Assembly (NCBI RefSeq): GCF_010093065.1
Contig: NZ_CP048113.1
Location: 2,914,001 to 2,978,000 of the forward strand
Length of the DNA: 64,000 bases
Origin: Chitinophaga agri
Lineage (GTDB): Bacteria; Bacteroidota; Bacteroidia; Chitinophagales; Chitinophagaceae
Direction: 5' to 3'
The position numbers and the translations under genes are program-made. Shown piece after piece: positions 62,126 through 64,000 of this stretch; within the stretch, counting starts at the first letter, position 1, and every line of letters begins with the position of its first letter. The notes under the pieces were generated by a model. The model searched no databases and had not been told where the DNA came from. It saw only the letters and a program-made list of their open reading frames with translations.

Positions 62126-63136
62126 CTATCTTAAAATAGCGCCTGTACCGGGCCTGTCAGCATAGATAATACGGCCGTCCAGGATCTTCACGCCATCAGC
62201 AGTATCTTCTGCCAGCAACAAAGGACCATCCATATCCACATAATCAAGGTAAGGCAGGAGGTGCGCAACAGCCGAAGTACCCACAGTGCTCTCATTCATG
62301 CTGCCGGTCATGACCTGCATGCCCAGTTGCTTTGCATGTGCGATCATTCTTCTGGCAGGAGTGATACCTCCACATTTGGTCAGTTTGATATTGATGCCAT
62401 GAAAGAGTCCTTTACACAGAGCGACATCAGCTTCAGTGATACAGCTTTCATCCGCTATCAGTGGTAAAGCTGATTGTTCATATACACGTTTCATCCCTGC
62501 CGTATCAGCGGCCGGCATGGGTTGCTCTATAAATTCTACTCCGAGTGATCTGAAAGCAGTGGCATTACGCAGGGTCTCTTCTACTCCCCAGGCACAGTTC
62601 GCATCTACCCGGAAGATCGCGTTCGTATGCTTTCTGAGTTCCTGTATGATAGCAATGTCATCTTTCGTGCCCAGTTTGATCTTATAGATCGGCCAGGGAA
62701 ATTCTTTCAGTTTGCTGACCATATTGTCTACCGTATCAATGCCGATGGTGTAGTCAGTCATTGGGTTATGGGAAATATCCAGTCCCCAGACTTCATACAG
62801 CTTTTTACCCTGCTTTTTCGCATAGAGATCATGGGCAGCCAGGTCGATGGCACAAAGCGCGAAGAGATTGTCTTTAAACAGGGGATAAAGCCTTTCCCAG
62901 AAGGCCTCCGGGGTATCGAGCATATATCCTTCTATGAGGCTGCGGTGTGCATTGATATCTTCCATCAGGCGGGGTACCGTCATATTATAATATGAGTTAT
63001 CCGCCGTCTCTCCGAGTCCACTGATACCATCCTGTTCAAGTTTCACTACAAGCAATGGTTGTACATCTTTGGACTTACGCGAGATGGTGAATGTATGCTT
63101 AAACTTTAGTTCAAACGGATATAGTGTCAATTGCAT
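62126..63136 (-). CDS. Dipeptide epimerase (enolase superfamily)
   Basis: 336 residues. The muconate lactonising subgroup pattern is complete: Lys152-x-Lys154 in YKIKLG, metal ligands Asp178 (RVDANCAW), Glu204 (EFIEQP) and Asp229 (LIADES), and the opposite base Lys251 in NIKLTKCGG. ITPARRMIAHA and the C-terminal D-x-D (DYVDMDGP) are typical of Ala-D/L-Glu epimerases, which act in peptidoglycan peptide recycling. Substrate specificity may differ. Preceded by the dnaK terminator and followed by the DUF6807 gene. Confidence 0.92.
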   Translation of the reverse strand: MQLTLYPFELKFKHTFTISRKSKDVQPLLVVKLEQDGISGLGETADNSYYNMTVPRLMEDINAHRSLIEGYMLDTPEAFWERLYPLFKDNLFALCAIDLAAHDLYAKKQGKKLYEVWGLDISHNPMTDYTIGIDTVDNMVSKLKEFPWPIYKIKLGTKDDIAIIQELRKHTNAIFRVDANCAWGVEETLRNATAFRSLGVEFIEQPMPAADTAGMKRVYEQSALPLIADESCITEADVALCKGLFHGINIKLTKCGGITPARRMIAHAKQLGMQVMTGSMNESTVGTSAVAHLLPYLDYVDMDGPLLLAEDTADGVKILDGRIIYADRPGTGAILR

Positions 63137-63164
63137 ACCACAAAATAAAAATAAAGCGGCATAA

Positions 63165-63202
63165 AAAAAGGGCTATCCACTATATAGCAGATAGCCCTTT
63201 TT
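63165..63202 (-). terminator. Terminator of dnaK
   Basis: GGGCTATC (63170-63177) pairs with GATAGCCC (63190-63197), flanked by AAAAA and TTTTT, 12-base loop. It is symmetric, so it could stop transcripts in both directions; its main function here is to end dnaK on the minus strand. Confidence 0.88.
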
Positions 63203-63222
63203 CTTAAATATTCCTAAGTTAC

Positions 63223-64000
63223 TTACTTAACTTCTTCAAATTCAGCATCAGTTACGCCTTCGTTACCGGCAGCGCTTCCCTGAGGCTTACCTTCTGCACC
63301 TGCACCACCGTTAGCCTGGGCTTCCTGGGTTGCTTTGTACAGTTCTTCAGAAGCAGCAGTCCATGCAGTGTTCATCTCTGCAACAGCCGCATCAACCTGT
63401 GCTGCGTCACCGCTCTTATGTGCTTCTTTCAGTTTATTCAGGGCAGTTTCGATAGTGCCTTTTTTATCAGCAGGGATCTTGTCACCATATTCTTTCAGCT
63501 GTTTCTCAGTCTGGAAGATCAGGCTATCAGCCTGGTTCAGTTTCTCGATCTTTTCGCGCGCTTCTTTATCTGAAGATTCATTAGCTTTCGCTTCTGCTTT
63601 CATTTTTTCGATCTCATCTTTGCTCAGACCACTACCAGCTTCGATACGGATGTTCTGGGTCTTACCAGTTCCTTTATCTTTCGCAGTTACGTGCAGGATA
63701 CCGTTCGCATCGATGTCGAAGATCACTTCTACCTGAGGCACACCGCGTGGAGCTGGTGGGATACCATCCAGGATAAAGCGACCCAATGTACGGTTCTGGC
63801 TTGCTAAAGGACGCTCACCCTGCAGTACGTGGATCTCAACGCTTGGCTGGTTATCAGCAGCAGTAGAGAATGTTTCCGATTTTTTGCTTGGAATAGTCGT
63901 GTTAGCTTCGATCAGTTTAGTGAACACACCACCCATGGTTTCGATACCCAGAGAAAGCGGGGTAACGTCCAGCAGCAGTACATCTTTCACCTCACCGGTC
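63223..64000 (-). CDS. dnaK: Chaperone DnaK (Hsp70), C-terminal part
   Basis: The 5' end lies beyond the window; 258 residues are visible. Substrate-binding domain: [60 protein letters not shown] and [20 protein letters not shown]. Then the helical lid (from [18 protein letters not shown]) and the Gly/Ala-rich tail ending [11 protein letters not shown], the conserved DnaK end. Hsp70 folds and protects proteins using ATP. The nucleotide-binding domain is not in view. Confidence 0.98.
   Translation of the reverse strand, partial: TGEVKDVLLLDVTPLSLGIETMGGVFTKLIEANTTIPSKKSETFSTAADNQPSVEIHVLQGERPLASQNRTLGRFILDGIPPAPRGVPQVEVIFDIDANGILHVTAKDKGTGKTQNIRIEAGSGLSKDEIEKMKAEAKANESSDKEAREKIEKLNQADSLIFQTEKQLKEYGDKIPADKKGTIETALNKLKEAHKSGDAAQVDAAVAEMNTAWTAASEELYKATQEAQANGGAGAEGKPQGSAAGNEGVTDAEFEEVK

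Overview
The window is chromosomal DNA from a Bacteroidota bacterium, most likely Chitinophagaceae and Chitinophaga-like. The evidence is a SusC/SusD pair with a hybrid two-component regulator, a PorP/SprF protein next to a giant gliding-type C-terminal-domain protein, a TonB receptor/DUF4249 pair, WG-repeat proteins, Bacteroidota-type TssD and VgrG, TAnnTTTG-like promoter boxes, and start sites preceded by A/T-rich rather than Shine-Dalgarno sequence. I found no rRNA, tRNA, CRISPR array or insertion sequence. Both window edges cut genes: an SPFH protein on the left and dnaK on the right.

Layout. 1-2667: four co-directional genes (SPFH/SHOCT protein, two zinc-ribbon proteins, one unknown). 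2917-15143: a polysaccharide utilisation locus on the minus strand, with a hybrid sensor/AraC regulator followed by SusC, SusD, a surface glycan-binding lipoprotein and one clan GH-A hydrolase lipoprotein. 15266-19520: a WG-repeat protein with a relic reading frame behind it, a lipoprotein, and an ECF sigma/anti-sigma pair. 19645-28452: small-molecule metabolism and regulation: a TetR repressor with three matching operators, an alpha/beta hydrolase, a flavin monooxygenase, SDR and AraC genes including an AraC relic without its DNA-binding domain, a 2OG oxygenase, a quinone oxidoreductase and a decayed serine hydrolase. 28457-37436: a second WG protein and a type IX secretion pair (a 1490-residue cargo and PorP).

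37573-43600 is a signalling region. An ECF sigma factor heads a six-gene operon whose second product combines an anti-sigma-like cytoplasmic tail, an inner-membrane helix, a disordered periplasmic linker and a C-terminal beta-barrel. This is the layout of the dual membrane-spanning anti-sigma (Dma) proteins of Bacteroides. Downstream come an OB-fold protein, a c-type cytochrome, a YceI protein and a DUF5777 barrel. Next to the operon lies a single polypeptide in which an ECF-like sigma factor is fused through a membrane helix to a FecR domain.

43792-53013: an SDR, an orphan CheB, a LigD without its phosphoesterase domain paired with a histone-H1-like protein, a LytS/LytTR two-component pair, and a TonB receptor/DUF4249 pair. 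53566-58641: a type VI secretion cargo island without sheath or baseplate genes: TssD, a Tae4-type amidase, an exported unknown protein placed as an immunity gene would be, VgrG, and a helical-repeat protein. 59621-60563: a promoter with an inverted repeat, a 25-codon ORF with four consecutive Cys codons, and a redoxin-fold protein with no cysteine at all. 60580-64000: a small membrane protein, a DUF6807 protein, a dipeptide epimerase and dnaK.

Most likely places for something undescribed: the sigma-FecR fusion, the poly-Cys ORF with its Cys-less redoxin, and the candidate Tae4 immunity gene. All family names come from reading motifs by eye; no database search was run.
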